Of a DNA stretch of 60,552 nt, positions 8,447-20,447 are shown piece after piece. This DNA comes from an uncultured Verrucomicrobiales bacterium (GTDB taxonomy: Bacteria; Verrucomicrobiota; Verrucomicrobiia; Verrucomicrobiales; Akkermansiaceae). The notes beneath the pieces are model-generated. The model was given only the letters and a program-made list of their open reading frames with translations. It ran no database searches and was not told the origin of the DNA. The stretch lies in assembly GCA_937905985.1 (NCBI GenBank), contig CALCWC010000128.1:1-60552 (forward strand). Direction: 5' to 3'. The stretch's first letter is position 1. The number at the start of each line of letters is the position of its first letter. The translations under genes and the position numbers were made by a program.

Positions 8447-8857
8447 ATGGAAAACAACGTCACCATTCTGGGCAAGCACACCGCATTTGTGGGTTCTCCC
8501 GATGATGCGAAGCTGGAAGCGTTCCCGAACCGCACGCCGGGCAGGCCGTACAAAATCACGCTGGACACGCATGAATTCTCGTCGCTGTGTCCCGTGACGG
8601 GCCAGCCGGACAGCTGCCACCTCACCATCACGTACAGCCCCGCGGAAAAGTGTGTGGAAACCAAGAGCCTGAAGTACTACCTGGCCTCCTACCGCAACTA
8701 TCCCGCATTCAACGAACAGGTGGTCAACCGCATCCTGGATGACCTGGTGGCCGCCATCTCTCCCGCGTGGATGATGGTGGAGGGTCGCTTCGGCATGCGC
8801 GGCGGCATCCAGCTCACCTGCACCGCAGAGCACCAGCCGGAAAACAGGCTGCCCTGA
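8447..8857 (+). CDS. queF: preQ0 reductase (7-cyano-7-deazaguanine reductase)
   Basis: Reduces preQ0 to preQ1 with NADPH in queuosine synthesis. It is the short YkvM-type subfamily (136 residues). The catalytic Cys48 lies in SSLCPVTGQPD with the acid Asp55, and the QueF signature VETKSLKYYLASYRN follows at about 70-84. queC, which makes its substrate, is two genes downstream. No preQ1 riboswitch can fit because the gap to cysS is only 2 bases. Confidence 0.95.
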   Translation: MENNVTILGKHTAFVGSPDDAKLEAFPNRTPGRPYKITLDTHEFSSLCPVTGQPDSCHLTITYSPAEKCVETKSLKYYLASYRNYPAFNEQVVNRILDDLVAAISPAWMMVEGRFGMRGGIQLTCTAEHQPENRLP

Positions 8858-8863
8858 TTGTCC

Positions 8864-9826
8864 ATGCTGCGCGCGCTCAAAGTAGCCTGTCTGGTGCTGC
8901 TGGCAGCCGTGGTGCTGCCCTGCCCTGCGGCATCGGGCCCGGTGCCCGCCAAGCTGAAGGGCAAGGTGGTGCGCGTGGCGGACGGTGACACCGTGACCAT
9001 CCGACTCAAGGACGGCACGCAGGAGAAAATCCGCTTCTACGGCATCGACGCCCCGGAGAGCGACCAGGACTACGGCGACAAGTCGCGGGAGAAACTGGTA
9101 TCGCTCATCGACGGCAAGACCATCACGGTGAAAACCCACAGGCGTGACCAGTACGACCGCGTGCTGGGCGACGTCTACCTCGGCAAGAAGGACATCGGCC
9201 TCATCATGGTGAAGGAGGGTTGCGCGTGGCACTATGACTACTACGCGCCGGAGCTCACCGAGCTGGAGGAGGCGCAAAAGCAGGCGAAGAACGCCAAGAA
9301 GGGCCTCTGGAACGTGGAGGGCGAGCCGACCGCGCCATGGGATTTCCGCCGCGGCGGCAAGACCGCCGACAACAAGCCGCAGAAGGACCCCGCCGCCGAT
9401 GTGGTGCCGGATTCCGGCAAGATATACGGCCAGGTGGTGCGCGTGACGGACGGCGACACGCTTACCGTGCGCATGGAAAACGGGCGTGAGGAAAAGGTGC
9501 AGCTGCTGGGCATCGACGCCCCTGAAATGGACCAGGAGTACGGGCGGGAGGCACGGCAGAAGCTTTCCCAACTGGTGCAGGGCAAGCATGTGGATGTGGT
9601 CTTCCCCGGCCGCGAGGGGCTGGGGCGCATCAACGGCAAGGTCTACTTCCGCGACCAGTACATCAACCTCATCCTGGTGCAGGAGGGATGCGCCTGGCAC
9701 TCCGAGAAATACGGGCCCGACGAAGCCGACCTGCGGGAGGCCCACCAACAGGCCAAAGAGGCCAGGAAGGGGCTCTGGACCAACCCGAACGCCCTGGAAC
9801 CCTGGAAACACCGAAACCAACATTGA
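8864..9826 (+). CDS. Exported protein with two staphylococcal-nuclease domains
   Basis: 320 residues with a Sec-type signal peptide (MLRALKVACLVLLAAVVL) and two tandem SNase domains at about 27-145 and 180-305. Domain 1 keeps the SNase catalytic set: Arg in KIRFYGIDAPE, the Glu of DAPE, and Arg in YDRVLG. Domain 2 keeps DGDT, IDAPE and LGRINGKVY but has Gln where the first catalytic Arg belongs (VQLLGIDAPE), so it may be inactive or only binding. It probably degrades extracytoplasmic nucleic acid. Its place inside a tRNA-modification operon is unexplained. An alternative TTG start lies 6 bases upstream. Confidence 0.88.
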   Translation: MLRALKVACLVLLAAVVLPCPAASGPVPAKLKGKVVRVADGDTVTIRLKDGTQEKIRFYGIDAPESDQDYGDKSREKLVSLIDGKTITVKTHRRDQYDRVLGDVYLGKKDIGLIMVKEGCAWHYDYYAPELTELEEAQKQAKNAKKGLWNVEGEPTAPWDFRRGGKTADNKPQKDPAADVVPDSGKIYGQVVRVTDGDTLTVRMENGREEKVQLLGIDAPEMDQEYGREARQKLSQLVQGKHVDVVFPGREGLGRINGKVYFRDQYINLILVQEGCAWHSEKYGPDEADLREAHQQAKEARKGLWTNPNALEPWKHRNQH

Positions 9827-9832
9827 CTCACC

Positions 9833-10489
9833 ATGAAGGTAGCTGTACTTCTTTCCGGCGGACTTGATTCCACCACCGCGCTGCACTGGGCGAAAAACCG
9901 GCACGAGGTGGCCTGCGCCATAGCGTTCGACTACGGCAGCAACCACGGCAAGCGGGAACTGGCGTGCGCGCGCCACCAGGCGGAATCGCTGGGCGTGCCG
10001 TACCGAGAAATCGACCTCACCGTGCTGAAACCGCACCTGGCCAGCGCCCTGCTGAGCGGCGCAGACGCCATCCCCACGGGCGACTACGCGGAGGAGAATT
10101 TAAAGCAGACCGTGGTGCCGTTCCGCAACGGCATCTTCCTGGCCATTGCCGCGGGCGTGGCGGAGAGCGCGGGCGCGGAGGGGTTGGTGATTGCCGCCCA
10201 CGCGGGCGACCACGACCTGTATCCCGACTGCCGCTCTGAATTCATGGACGCCATGGGCGAGGCCATCCGCCTGGGCACCTACGCGCAGCTTCAGGTGCTG
10301 GCACCCTTCATCCACGCAAGCAAGGGAGAGATAGCCGCGCAGGGCGCACAGCTGGGCGTGGACTTCGCGCACACGTACTCCTGCTACCGCGGTGGAGAGA
10401 AGCACTGCGGCCAGTGCGCCACCTGCCGCGAGCGGAAAGAGGCCTTTGCCGCCGCCGGAATCCAAGACCCCACACTTTACCAATCCTGA
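9833..10489 (+). CDS. queC: 7-cyano-7-deazaguanine synthase
   Basis: Makes preQ0 from 7-carboxy-7-deazaguanine, ATP and ammonia. The PP-loop is LLSGGLDSTT at residues 7-16. The C-terminal zinc site is CYRGGEKHCGQCATCRERK, with four Cys. The 218-residue length is normal. It lies 6 bases after the nuclease gene and 8 bases before miaB. With queF and tgt in the window this gives three late queuosine steps; queD and queE are not seen here. Confidence 0.95.
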   Translation: MKVAVLLSGGLDSTTALHWAKNRHEVACAIAFDYGSNHGKRELACARHQAESLGVPYREIDLTVLKPHLASALLSGADAIPTGDYAEENLKQTVVPFRNGIFLAIAAGVAESAGAEGLVIAAHAGDHDLYPDCRSEFMDAMGEAIRLGTYAQLQVLAPFIHASKGEIAAQGAQLGVDFAHTYSCYRGGEKHCGQCATCRERKEAFAAAGIQDPTLYQS

Positions 10490-10497
10490 CACACGCC

Positions 10498-11854
<1,357 letters not shown>

Positions 11855-11859
<5 letters not shown>

Positions 11860-11936
11860 GATTAAGATTAGGATTAAGATTAGGATTAAGATTAGGATTA
11901 GGATTAGGATTAGGATTAGGATTAGGATTAGGATTA
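11855..11936 (+). repeat. Hexanucleotide array (ATTAGG/ATTAAG) between miaB and the next gene
   Basis: There are thirteen perfect hexamers plus a partial: three pairs of ATTAGG-ATTAAG, then seven more ATTAGG. The array starts inside the last miaB sense codon, supplies its TAG stop, and ends on the A of the next gene's ATG. Each ATTAGGA presents an AGGA core, so the array offers a ladder of weak Shine-Dalgarno-like sites every 6 bases. Copy-number change would alter spacing but not reading frame. Confidence 0.95.
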
Positions 11937-12883
11937 TGAAAGCGATTCTTGTTGGATTGATGATGGGGCTGTCTGTGGTGATGGCGGGGGAGTTTCCTTG
12001 GAGCGATGCGCCTGGGGCGGAGCTGAAGGCGGCGAGCGTGGAGCCGGACCGCGTGTTCACCGAGGATCCGTGCGACTGGCGGCCTGTTCTCACGCCCATG
12101 TGCAAGGAGATGGTGAAGGACTGCAAAACCGCGCGGGAGGCCGTGCTGGCGCTTGCCACCCAGCTGCCCAAGGCCACGGGCGTGTACTACACCACCGAAC
12201 GCCGCCGGGCGGACATGAACGCGCTGGAGGCGCTGGCGGAGAAGAAGGTGTCGTGCACCGGGCAGAGCATCCTGCTGGTGTGCGCGCTGCGGTCGGTGGG
12301 CATCCCCGCGCGCGTGTGCGGGCTGCTGTCCTGGCACCACATCCAGGGCAACCACACCTGGGCGGAAGCCTGGTTCGACGGCGAGTGGCACATGATCGAG
12401 TACAACGAAAAGGATTTCAACAGCGCGTGGGTCATGAGCTATATCGGCATGCTGGACCCCGACCGCAACGCCCTGGAGCGCATCAAGGCCGCCACGCCCG
12501 ATGGCAAGGACTTTTTCTACCCGCCCGTGCTGGCCAAGCAGATTGGCAAGGAGCCCGTGGCTTCGGAGGACGTGACCGCACGCTACCTCAAGCTCTCCCG
12601 CGCCTGGCACGAGCAGAAGGGCCAGCCCGCCAACGTGCAGCGCCTCATGGTGAACATCTCCCCGCGCACGGAGGAGGCCCTGCCCATCGTGCTGCTGGAC
12701 GAGTCCGGCAAGGAGGTGGACAAGGCCACCCTGCCCACCCTCAAAGACGATGCCAACAAGTTTGCCGAGCTCAACCTGCCCCGCGAGGGCAAATTCCAAA
12801 TCCGTATCGCAGACTCCCCGCAAACCATCCCCGTCCAGGCCACGGAAAACGCCGTGCAGATGATGACGCTGCAGGCAAAATAG
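11936..12883 (+). CDS. Secreted transglutaminase-like protein
   Basis: 315 residues with a short signal peptide (MKAILVGLMMGLSVVMAG). A transglutaminase/protease-like core follows: Cys in KVSCTGQSILLVCALRSVG and His in GNHTWAEAWFDGEWH, with an Asp/Asn-rich YNEKDFN as the likely third site. The C-terminal third looks like a beta-sandwich. It probably acts in the periplasm on protein or peptide substrates, which cannot be read from sequence. I chose the ATG at 11936 because it begins the signal peptide; reading further upstream would translate the hexamer array as an Ile-Arg repeat. Confidence 0.82.
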   Translation: MKAILVGLMMGLSVVMAGEFPWSDAPGAELKAASVEPDRVFTEDPCDWRPVLTPMCKEMVKDCKTAREAVLALATQLPKATGVYYTTERRRADMNALEALAEKKVSCTGQSILLVCALRSVGIPARVCGLLSWHHIQGNHTWAEAWFDGEWHMIEYNEKDFNSAWVMSYIGMLDPDRNALERIKAATPDGKDFFYPPVLAKQIGKEPVASEDVTARYLKLSRAWHEQKGQPANVQRLMVNISPRTEEALPIVLLDESGKEVDKATLPTLKDDANKFAELNLPREGKFQIRIADSPQTIPVQATENAVQMMTLQAK

Positions 12884-12894
12884 AAATAAGGCAC

Positions 12895-13092
12895 TTATTT
12901 CTCCCAGCGCTTGTGCTGCATGGCGTCCTTGGCGGCCGCAGCGGAGTCGGGGGAGCAGTTGTAGACAGCCTGGTAAGCCTTTGCCATGGTGGCGTTGTGC
13001 TTCTGCATGTACAAGTAGACGGCATAGTGGCGCTGGTCGGCGGGGGCTAGTTTGGCGATTGCGGCCTTGGTGAGCTGCTTTGCTTTGTCCAT
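12895..13092 (-). CDS. Small basic protein sharing its C-terminus with RNase III
   Basis: 65 residues, start MDKAKQLTKAAIAKL, helical and Lys/Ala-rich, no recognised family. The last 12 residues (AAKDAMQHKRWE) and the 37 bases that encode them are identical to the end of rnc, 2 kb away. In RNase III this segment closes the double-stranded-RNA-binding domain. The gene has a possible promoter at 13152-13180 that contains the palindrome described there. It is convergent with the transglutaminase gene. Confidence 0.55.
   Translation of the reverse strand: MDKAKQLTKAAIAKLAPADQRHYAVYLYMQKHNATMAKAYQAVYNCSPDSAAAAKDAMQHKRWEK
12900..12936 (-). repeat. 37-base exact repeat, copy 1 (partner in rnc)
   Basis: Identical to 14864-14900. 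Both copies are read in the same strand and frame as the last codons of their genes. Confidence 0.9.
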
Positions 13093-13151
13093 GGGGATAT
13101 TGTGCGCGCGGGCGGGTTTGGTGGCAAGTGCCGATATAGCACGTTTGGGGG

Positions 13152-13180
13152 TGTACAGTATTCCCAATACTGTAGGTCAA
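13152..13180 (-). promoter_or_regulatory. Promoter with palindromic operator, copy 1
   Basis: TACAGTATT-N3-AATACTGTA (13154-13174) is a perfect 9-base inverted repeat. On the minus strand TTGACC lies directly before it and a weak TGTACA -10 overlaps its end, giving a 17-base spacer filled by the palindrome. The layout is that of a repressor site. Confidence 0.5.
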
Positions 13181-13301
13181 GCCCAATCCGGCAAATAATT
13201 GCTGTTCAGGCGTTTTTTGCATCGGCGGGTTGTCTCTCCCAGCCGCGCCGCCGCACACGCCACCCTGCTGCAAAACCCGCCGCCACTAGGCTTCCTCGCC
13301 C

Positions 13302-13334
13302 TTGGCAAGCCTACAGTATTGGGAATACTATAAT
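13302..13334 (+). promoter_or_regulatory. Promoter with palindromic operator, copy 2
   Basis: The same palindrome (TACAGTATT-N3-AATACTATA, 13312-13332) overlaps a perfect TATAAT at 13329-13334. The -35 is poor at 17 bases spacing; TTGGCA lies at 13302 with a long 21-base spacer. A weak -35 plus a dyad in the spacer is typical of regulated promoters. Confidence 0.5.
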
Positions 13335-13393
13335 CATCCGCATGCGGGCACAGTTGCGTCCGTACCTTTATTAACCATCATCAAAGAACAACA

Positions 13394-14464
13394 ATGAAAA
13401 ACACATTATACCTCTCAATCCTCGCTGCCGCCCTGCTGGGTGGGCAGGTGTTCGCTGCGGACGCAATCCTCACCGAAGTGGGAGGCTACAACGATCACTC
13501 GGGCTATAACTACTACGGCAAGAGGAACAACTCCGGCGAGGTAAAAGGCTATAATGTCACCGTTTCCGCTTCCGAAACCGGCTCCGACTTGAGCCGAGCA
13601 AATGTGTATGGCGGCAGTGCCGGCACAGCGGCCGCCAACAACAAAATCACTATGACCAGTGGTCAGGTGCAGAGTTTGTACGGAGCCGAGGGAAAAACCA
13701 CTGTCTCCGGGAATACCGTTATCATGACCGGAGGCAAAGTTACTTCCTCCCTGCGTGGCGGCCATTCCATCGCAGATAAAACGGAGCTTGTAACGCCGCT
13801 TGTTGAAAAGAACGTTGTCATTGTAGCGGGAGACTGTGAACTCACCACTGCCCAACTATACGGCGGGTATTCTTCGCACGGCGATGCCAAGGACAACAAG
13901 GTCTATCTGGTGGGCAAAGGGGCCACCGCCATCATTGCGGACGCCCAGGGAATCACGAGTACATACACTGGCGGCAACATCAAGTTGAAGGCGGTTTACG
14001 CCGGAACTGGAGAGGGCACCCTCGCCAACAACTCCATAGACATCTACGGCACCGGCATTACCGTCTCTAATTATGTGGACAAGATGCAGATCCTCAACTT
14101 CCATATCTCGCAAAACCAGATTGGCGGAGAGGACAGCATGCTTACCCTCACCACCTATGGCATGAATCTCACCAATGTAACCATTGGCATCCAGGATGTG
14201 AATGTGGATGTGCAGGCTTGGACCCCCGGCACCACGGTCACTCTGGTGCAGCTGGATAAGGATAACAGAACTATCACGGGTATCGAAAGCGGCCAGGAGG
14301 TGGACATCAAGCGAGACGACAAGGTGGTTGCCAAAGGCCAGCTGGTGCTCAGCAACGACAACAAGACGCTCTCGCTGAGCATTCCCGGCAGCGTGCCGGA
14401 GCCGACGACCGGCACGCTGGGTCTGCTGGCGCTGGCGGGGCTCTGCATCCGCCGGAGAAAGTAA
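13394..14464 (+). CDS. PEP-CTERM sorted exported protein
   Basis: 356 residues. A signal peptide (MKNTLYLSILAAALLGGQVFA) is followed by a repetitive beta-rich body with units such as YGGSAGTAAANNKITMTSG. The protein ends in the sorting tag VPEPTTGTLGLLALAGLCIRRRK (motif, hydrophobic span, Arg/Lys tail). Proteins with this tail are processed by exosortase at the membrane; the exosortase is not in this window. The body resembles secreted adhesin or exopolysaccharide-associated beta-helix proteins, but the exact role is unknown. A strong terminator follows. Confidence 0.88.
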   Translation: MKNTLYLSILAAALLGGQVFAADAILTEVGGYNDHSGYNYYGKRNNSGEVKGYNVTVSASETGSDLSRANVYGGSAGTAAANNKITMTSGQVQSLYGAEGKTTVSGNTVIMTGGKVTSSLRGGHSIADKTELVTPLVEKNVVIVAGDCELTTAQLYGGYSSHGDAKDNKVYLVGKGATAIIADAQGITSTYTGGNIKLKAVYAGTGEGTLANNSIDIYGTGITVSNYVDKMQILNFHISQNQIGGEDSMLTLTTYGMNLTNVTIGIQDVNVDVQAWTPGTTVTLVQLDKDNRTITGIESGQEVDIKRDDKVVAKGQLVLSNDNKTLSLSIPGSVPEPTTGTLGLLALAGLCIRRRK

Positions 14465-14855
14465 GGTTTACCTTGTAGGTATTTTCCCCGCCCCGCTTGG
14501 CCTTGGGCCTTGCGGGGCGGGATTTTTTGTTGGCGGGTGCTGACGTGGTGGGTAAGCATGCCGACTGCTTATCTAGGAATCAAAATGAAATATTGCTTGA
14601 CTTTTCCGTGGAGTGAGCCAGGATACATCCATCGCCGTGGATAAGTCTGTGCAAACAGATGAAGGTTCCACTTCCTAGCGCCGCCCATAGCTCACAAAAG
14701 CTATGGGCGGACATCATTTTAAAACATGTCAGCATTTGGTCCACCTCTCTCCATTCCAGCACTTGCTCAACTACTCATTGAGCAAGGCTTGCCGCCCAGT
14801 GACCGAGATCTCATTGAAAAAACTGCTTTGAACACCCGCTTTGGCGGAGCTAGCA
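14465..14855. other. AT-richer intergenic region with a hairpin and a short orphan frame
   Basis: After the PEP-CTERM terminator this stretch has lower GC than its surroundings. It holds a perfect 12-pair hairpin (14681-14692 with 14699-14710, loop CACAAA). A plus-strand frame from ATG 14726 reads protein-like for about 46 codons (MSAFGPPLSIPALAQLL...) and then runs antisense into the end of rnc. It may be the decayed 5' end of a lost gene. I cannot name it. Confidence 0.4.
14487..14528 (+). terminator. Rho-independent terminator of the PEP-CTERM gene
   Basis: A 10-pair GC stem (14487-14496 with 14512-14521) is followed by ATTTTTT. Confidence 0.9.
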
Positions 14856-15542
14856 TCATTTTCTCTCCCAGCGCTTGTGCTGCATGGCGTCCTTGGCGGC
14901 GGCCATTTCTGCCTTGTGCTTGCTGGGGCCTTCCGCGGTGCCGAGAAGGATGCCACACCAGGTGACGGTGGCGCGGAACGGGCCCAGGCCCGCATCCTCG
15001 CCCACAGCCTCCACGGCGTACTCCGGGCCGCAGTTGTTGATGGCCTGCAGGGTTTCCAGCAGCGCACCCTTGTAGTTGACGGCGGTCAGGCTCTCCGCGC
15101 GGTCCAGGCTGTCGCTCAGCAAGGCGAGCGAGACCTTTCGGGCGGCGGGGTAGCCGGAATCCATCATCACGGCGCCGATGACGGTTTCAAAGGTGTTGGC
15201 GAGGACGGAGGGCGTGTTGCGGCCGCCGCTTTTCTCCAGTTGGGGGCTCATGGCCAGCTGGTCGCCCCAGCCGAGGGCACGGCACAGGCCCGACAGGTGC
15301 TGGCGGCTCACCACCGCGGAGCGCATCTTGGTGAGCTGCCCCTCGTCCGCCTTGGGGAAGCGGGAGAACAGCTCACGGCTCACCACCAGCTCCAGCACGG
15401 CATCCCCCAGGTACTCCAACCGCTCATAGGCGATATTGGTGCTGCGCTTCTGGTCCACGCTGGGGTGGGTGAGCGCCTGCTCCAGCCAGGCGGCATCCGC
15501 GAAAGTGTAGCCCAGGCTCTTTTCCAGCACGTCTCTCTGCAT
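14856..15542 (-). CDS. rnc: Ribonuclease III
   Basis: Cuts double-stranded RNA in rRNA maturation and mRNA decay. The family signature YERLEYLGDAVLELVVS is present and the second acidic site is NTFETVIGAV. A C-terminal double-stranded-RNA-binding domain ends in KAEMAAAKDAMQHKRW. It has 228 residues from the ATG at 15542. That start lies 6 bases after a TACAGT -10 box, so I prefer it to the ATG at 15548. The last 37 coding bases also occur at the end of the small gene at 12895. It diverges from the thioredoxin-like gene. Confidence 0.94.
   Translation of the reverse strand: MQRDVLEKSLGYTFADAAWLEQALTHPSVDQKRSTNIAYERLEYLGDAVLELVVSRELFSRFPKADEGQLTKMRSAVVSRQHLSGLCRALGWGDQLAMSPQLEKSGGRNTPSVLANTFETVIGAVMMDSGYPAARKVSLALLSDSLDRAESLTAVNYKGALLETLQAINNCGPEYAVEAVGEDAGLGPFRATVTWCGILLGTAEGPSKHKAEMAAAKDAMQHKRWERK
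14864..14900 (-). repeat. 37-base exact repeat, copy 2 (end of rnc)
   Basis: Identical to 12900-12936; see that entry. Confidence 0.9.
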
Positions 15543-15606
15543 GCGCATACTGTACCACACCGCGCCGCTGGCGGCGAACATTTTTTCAGAAGGGCGCGCT
15601 ATGTGC

Positions 15607-15636
15607 TTGACAGGTGGCGGTGAGTGGTGACAGAAT
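15607..15636 (+). promoter_or_regulatory. Promoter of the thioredoxin-like operon
   Basis: Perfect TTGACA, 18-base spacer, CAGAAT, then 9 bases to the ATG. Confidence 0.6.
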
Positions 15637-15645
15637 GCGGCTTAA

Positions 15646-16227
15646 ATGAACAAACCTCTTCTTTCCATTGCTTTGTTGGCCGCGCTGCTGGGTGCCCCCG
15701 CGTACAGCCAGGATGCCGCCCCCGCCGCCGATAATACTCCCGATACAACAGCCGAGAAGCCGGCCAAGCCCAAGCTCTCCCCCGAGGAGCTCAAGGCGGA
15801 AAGAATCAAGAAGAAGTCCGAGAGCCTGAAAATCAAGTGGTACACCGACGAGGAAAAGGCGTTCAAGGATGCCCAGAAATACAACCTGCCGGTGTGGGTG
15901 CTGTACTCCAATCCCGCCACGTGCGGCGTGTGCCAGGCGCTGGACAAGCACATCATCAACTCCCGCAAGCTCAAGTCGGCCAAGGGTATCTGCATCGGCT
16001 ACCGTTCCGTTTCCCCGCTGCCCAAGTACAAATGCGACAAGGGCATGCCGATGGGCGCGCTGGTGGAGCCGAGCGGCAAATTCATCTGCCACCTGAGCTA
16101 CAATCCCAACATGACGCCGGACATGTACATTGAGAAAATCACCAACGCGCGCATCCAGCTCCAAGAGGGCAAGGATGCCCCGCTGGTGCATGACGGCAAG
16201 AAGATTCCCCCTCCCCCCACCAAGTAA
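15646..16227 (+). CDS. Exported thioredoxin-like protein
   Basis: 193 residues with a signal peptide (MNKPLLSIALLAALLGAPAYS), a Pro/Ala/Lys linker and a thioredoxin-fold core (YNLPVWVLYSNPATCGVC, with the redox pair CGVC near residues 91-94). It likely acts on thiols outside the cytoplasm, but the partner is unknown. It leads a set of three coupled genes for small exported proteins: the next start codons are 3 bases after this stop and then overlapping. Confidence 0.75.
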   Translation: MNKPLLSIALLAALLGAPAYSQDAAPAADNTPDTTAEKPAKPKLSPEELKAERIKKKSESLKIKWYTDEEKAFKDAQKYNLPVWVLYSNPATCGVCQALDKHIINSRKLKSAKGICIGYRSVSPLPKYKCDKGMPMGALVEPSGKFICHLSYNPNMTPDMYIEKITNARIQLQEGKDAPLVHDGKKIPPPPTK

Positions 16228-16230
16228 GTG

Positions 16231-17061
16231 ATGAAAGGCGCCATCCTTGCACTCTCCCTTTGCCTGTGCGGCATCACCGCCGCGCAGGAGTCTCCCGCCC
16301 CCGCGACTTCCGCGGAGGTTTCCGAAGAGCAAAGGGACCAGCAGCTGCTGGATTCCTACGCCACCCGGCCCACGCTGGAAAACGCCGCGCGAATCCTGTC
16401 GCTCTCGACCCTGAACGACGAGAACGGCACGTACCGCGCGGGGTTCTGCAGCCAGCTGATACGGCAGCACAGCGCGCACCTGAACGAGCTGCTGGAGAAG
16501 GCGGGCGGTGGGGATTCGCCGGCCATCCGCATGCACATCTGCATCTGCTGCTGGCTGGCGGACACCCCGGAGAGCAACCAGGCCGCCGCAACCATGCTGA
16601 AGCACGACCCCATCATGGAGGCGTGGTCCCGCATCAAGCCCGACTCTCCCAAGCCGGATTTCACCAAGCTGGAGGAGCTGTCGTCCTCCCCCATGGAGGC
16701 CATGGCGCTGGATATGGCGTGGGGCGCATACGATGCCACGCGCAGCCGCGACATCCTCTGCTCGTTCATCCGCTGCGGCACCCGCACCGCCGCGCCGGAA
16801 AAGCCCCGCAAGCTCTGGATGGTGACGGAGGAGCAGCGGGTGCAGGCGCCAAAAGTCCCCGATGGGAAGGACATTGTGTCCATGGCCGCCAAGTGGAGCG
16901 TGCTGAGCCGCGCGAAGGCGGATGCCTCCTTTGCCGCGGAGGTTCAAGCCTGCCTTTCCACCATGCCGGAGGATGTGCAGACGCGCTGGAAAGAACCCCT
17001 GCCGGACCATCCGCAAAACGAATCCGAATACACCCCCAATCCCGAATCCAACAAGCCATGA
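16231..17061 (+). CDS. Exported protein of unknown function
   Basis: 276 residues with a signal peptide (MKGAILALSLCLCGITAA) and a mostly helical body, possibly repeat-like (TPR/HEAT-type helices). Cysteines occur in MHICICCW and SFIRCG. I do not recognise a family. A GTG lies directly before the ATG and could also be used. It sits between a thioredoxin-like protein and another secreted helical protein, and the stop overlaps the next start (ATGA). Confidence 0.7.
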   Translation: MKGAILALSLCLCGITAAQESPAPATSAEVSEEQRDQQLLDSYATRPTLENAARILSLSTLNDENGTYRAGFCSQLIRQHSAHLNELLEKAGGGDSPAIRMHICICCWLADTPESNQAAATMLKHDPIMEAWSRIKPDSPKPDFTKLEELSSSPMEAMALDMAWGAYDATRSRDILCSFIRCGTRTAAPEKPRKLWMVTEEQRVQAPKVPDGKDIVSMAAKWSVLSRAKADASFAAEVQACLSTMPEDVQTRWKEPLPDHPQNESEYTPNPESNKP

Positions 17062-17684
17062 CCATGCGTTCCGCACTTCCCCTGTTGCTTGCAGCAGCCA
17101 TGCTGCCGGCCAGTGCCCAAGACAAGCCCGCCGCGCCCGCTGCACCCGCCGCGCCTGCGGTTCCGGCCGCTGCAGCAGACTTGCAGCCGGAGGTGAAATC
17201 CTATGTCATGCTGGTGACCGCCGCCATCATGGAGAAGACGGCGGAGCTGTACGAGCAGGGCGCGGAGGGCGACATCAAGCGCATGCTGGGGGAGGTTTCC
17301 GCCGTCAACATGGCGGTTTCCACAGACAAGCTGCCGGAGACGCACCGCGCGTACCTGGCGGAGCGGCACGCCGTGCTGCGCACTGTGGTGCAGGAGGTGC
17401 AGGCCTTGGAAAATGCCACGGATGAGGCCGCGAAGGCCGTGGTGGCCGCCCACCAGGAGGAGTTCAAGGCCATTGACGCCAAGTACCCGGAACCCGCAGC
17501 CGCCCTCAACGAGCGCATGCTCAACAAGACCGCGCACGAGCTCATGCTCCAGGGTAACATCGGCGCGCAGGCCGTTGCCCACGTGATGGCGCACCCGGAC
17601 ATTTCCGCCAAGGGCCAGAAGGCCACCATGATTGCCTACTACAAGGAGGCGGCCCGACTGCTGCGCGAAGCGGCCCGCCTTTAA
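17058..17684 (+). CDS. Exported helical protein of unknown function
   Basis: 208 residues. A signal peptide (MRSALPLLLAAAMLPASA, from the second ATG) is followed by a Pro/Ala-rich linker and an all-helical domain with many Glu, Ala and Lys. No family recognised. It overlaps the previous gene by 4 bases (ATGA), so it is the third gene of a translationally coupled secreted set. A start at 17064 is also possible. Confidence 0.7.
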   Translation: MTMRSALPLLLAAAMLPASAQDKPAAPAAPAAPAVPAAAADLQPEVKSYVMLVTAAIMEKTAELYEQGAEGDIKRMLGEVSAVNMAVSTDKLPETHRAYLAERHAVLRTVVQEVQALENATDEAAKAVVAAHQEEFKAIDAKYPEPAAALNERMLNKTAHELMLQGNIGAQAVAHVMAHPDISAKGQKATMIAYYKEAARLLREAARL

Positions 17685-17706
17685 TTGCCGAAATAGTCGA
17701 TTGTGA

Positions 17707-17735
17707 TTGACTAACGGGCGCGCGGACTGTACAAT
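17707..17735 (+). promoter_or_regulatory. valS promoter
   Basis: TTGACT, 17-base spacer, TACAAT, then 9 bases to the ATG. Confidence 0.7.
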
Positions 17736-17744
17736 CTCCGCGCT

Positions 17745-20417
<2,673 letters not shown>

Positions 20418-20447
20418 TAATCCAAATCAATCAACAAGACCCTACCT

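Larger units (their letters stand above)
13093..13393. other. Intergenic region with two facing palindromes
   Basis: No convincing gene. It holds the promoter regions of the small minus-strand gene and of the PEP-CTERM gene, each with the same palindrome. Between them are GC-rich stretches without a clear hairpin or coding bias. Confidence 0.6.

Noticed and set aside
8445..9832. preQ1 riboswitch before queF or queC
   Set aside because: The gaps before these genes are 2-6 bases, which leaves no room for an aptamer.
8060..10036. A very long minus-strand open frame opposite cysS, queF, nuclease and queC
   Set aside because: High GC keeps antisense frames open. The translation has no recognisable domain and lies entirely opposite well-identified genes.
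14580..14762. A 60-codon minus-strand frame downstream of rnc
   Set aside because: It crosses a perfect hairpin and lacks any promoter, start signal or family likeness.
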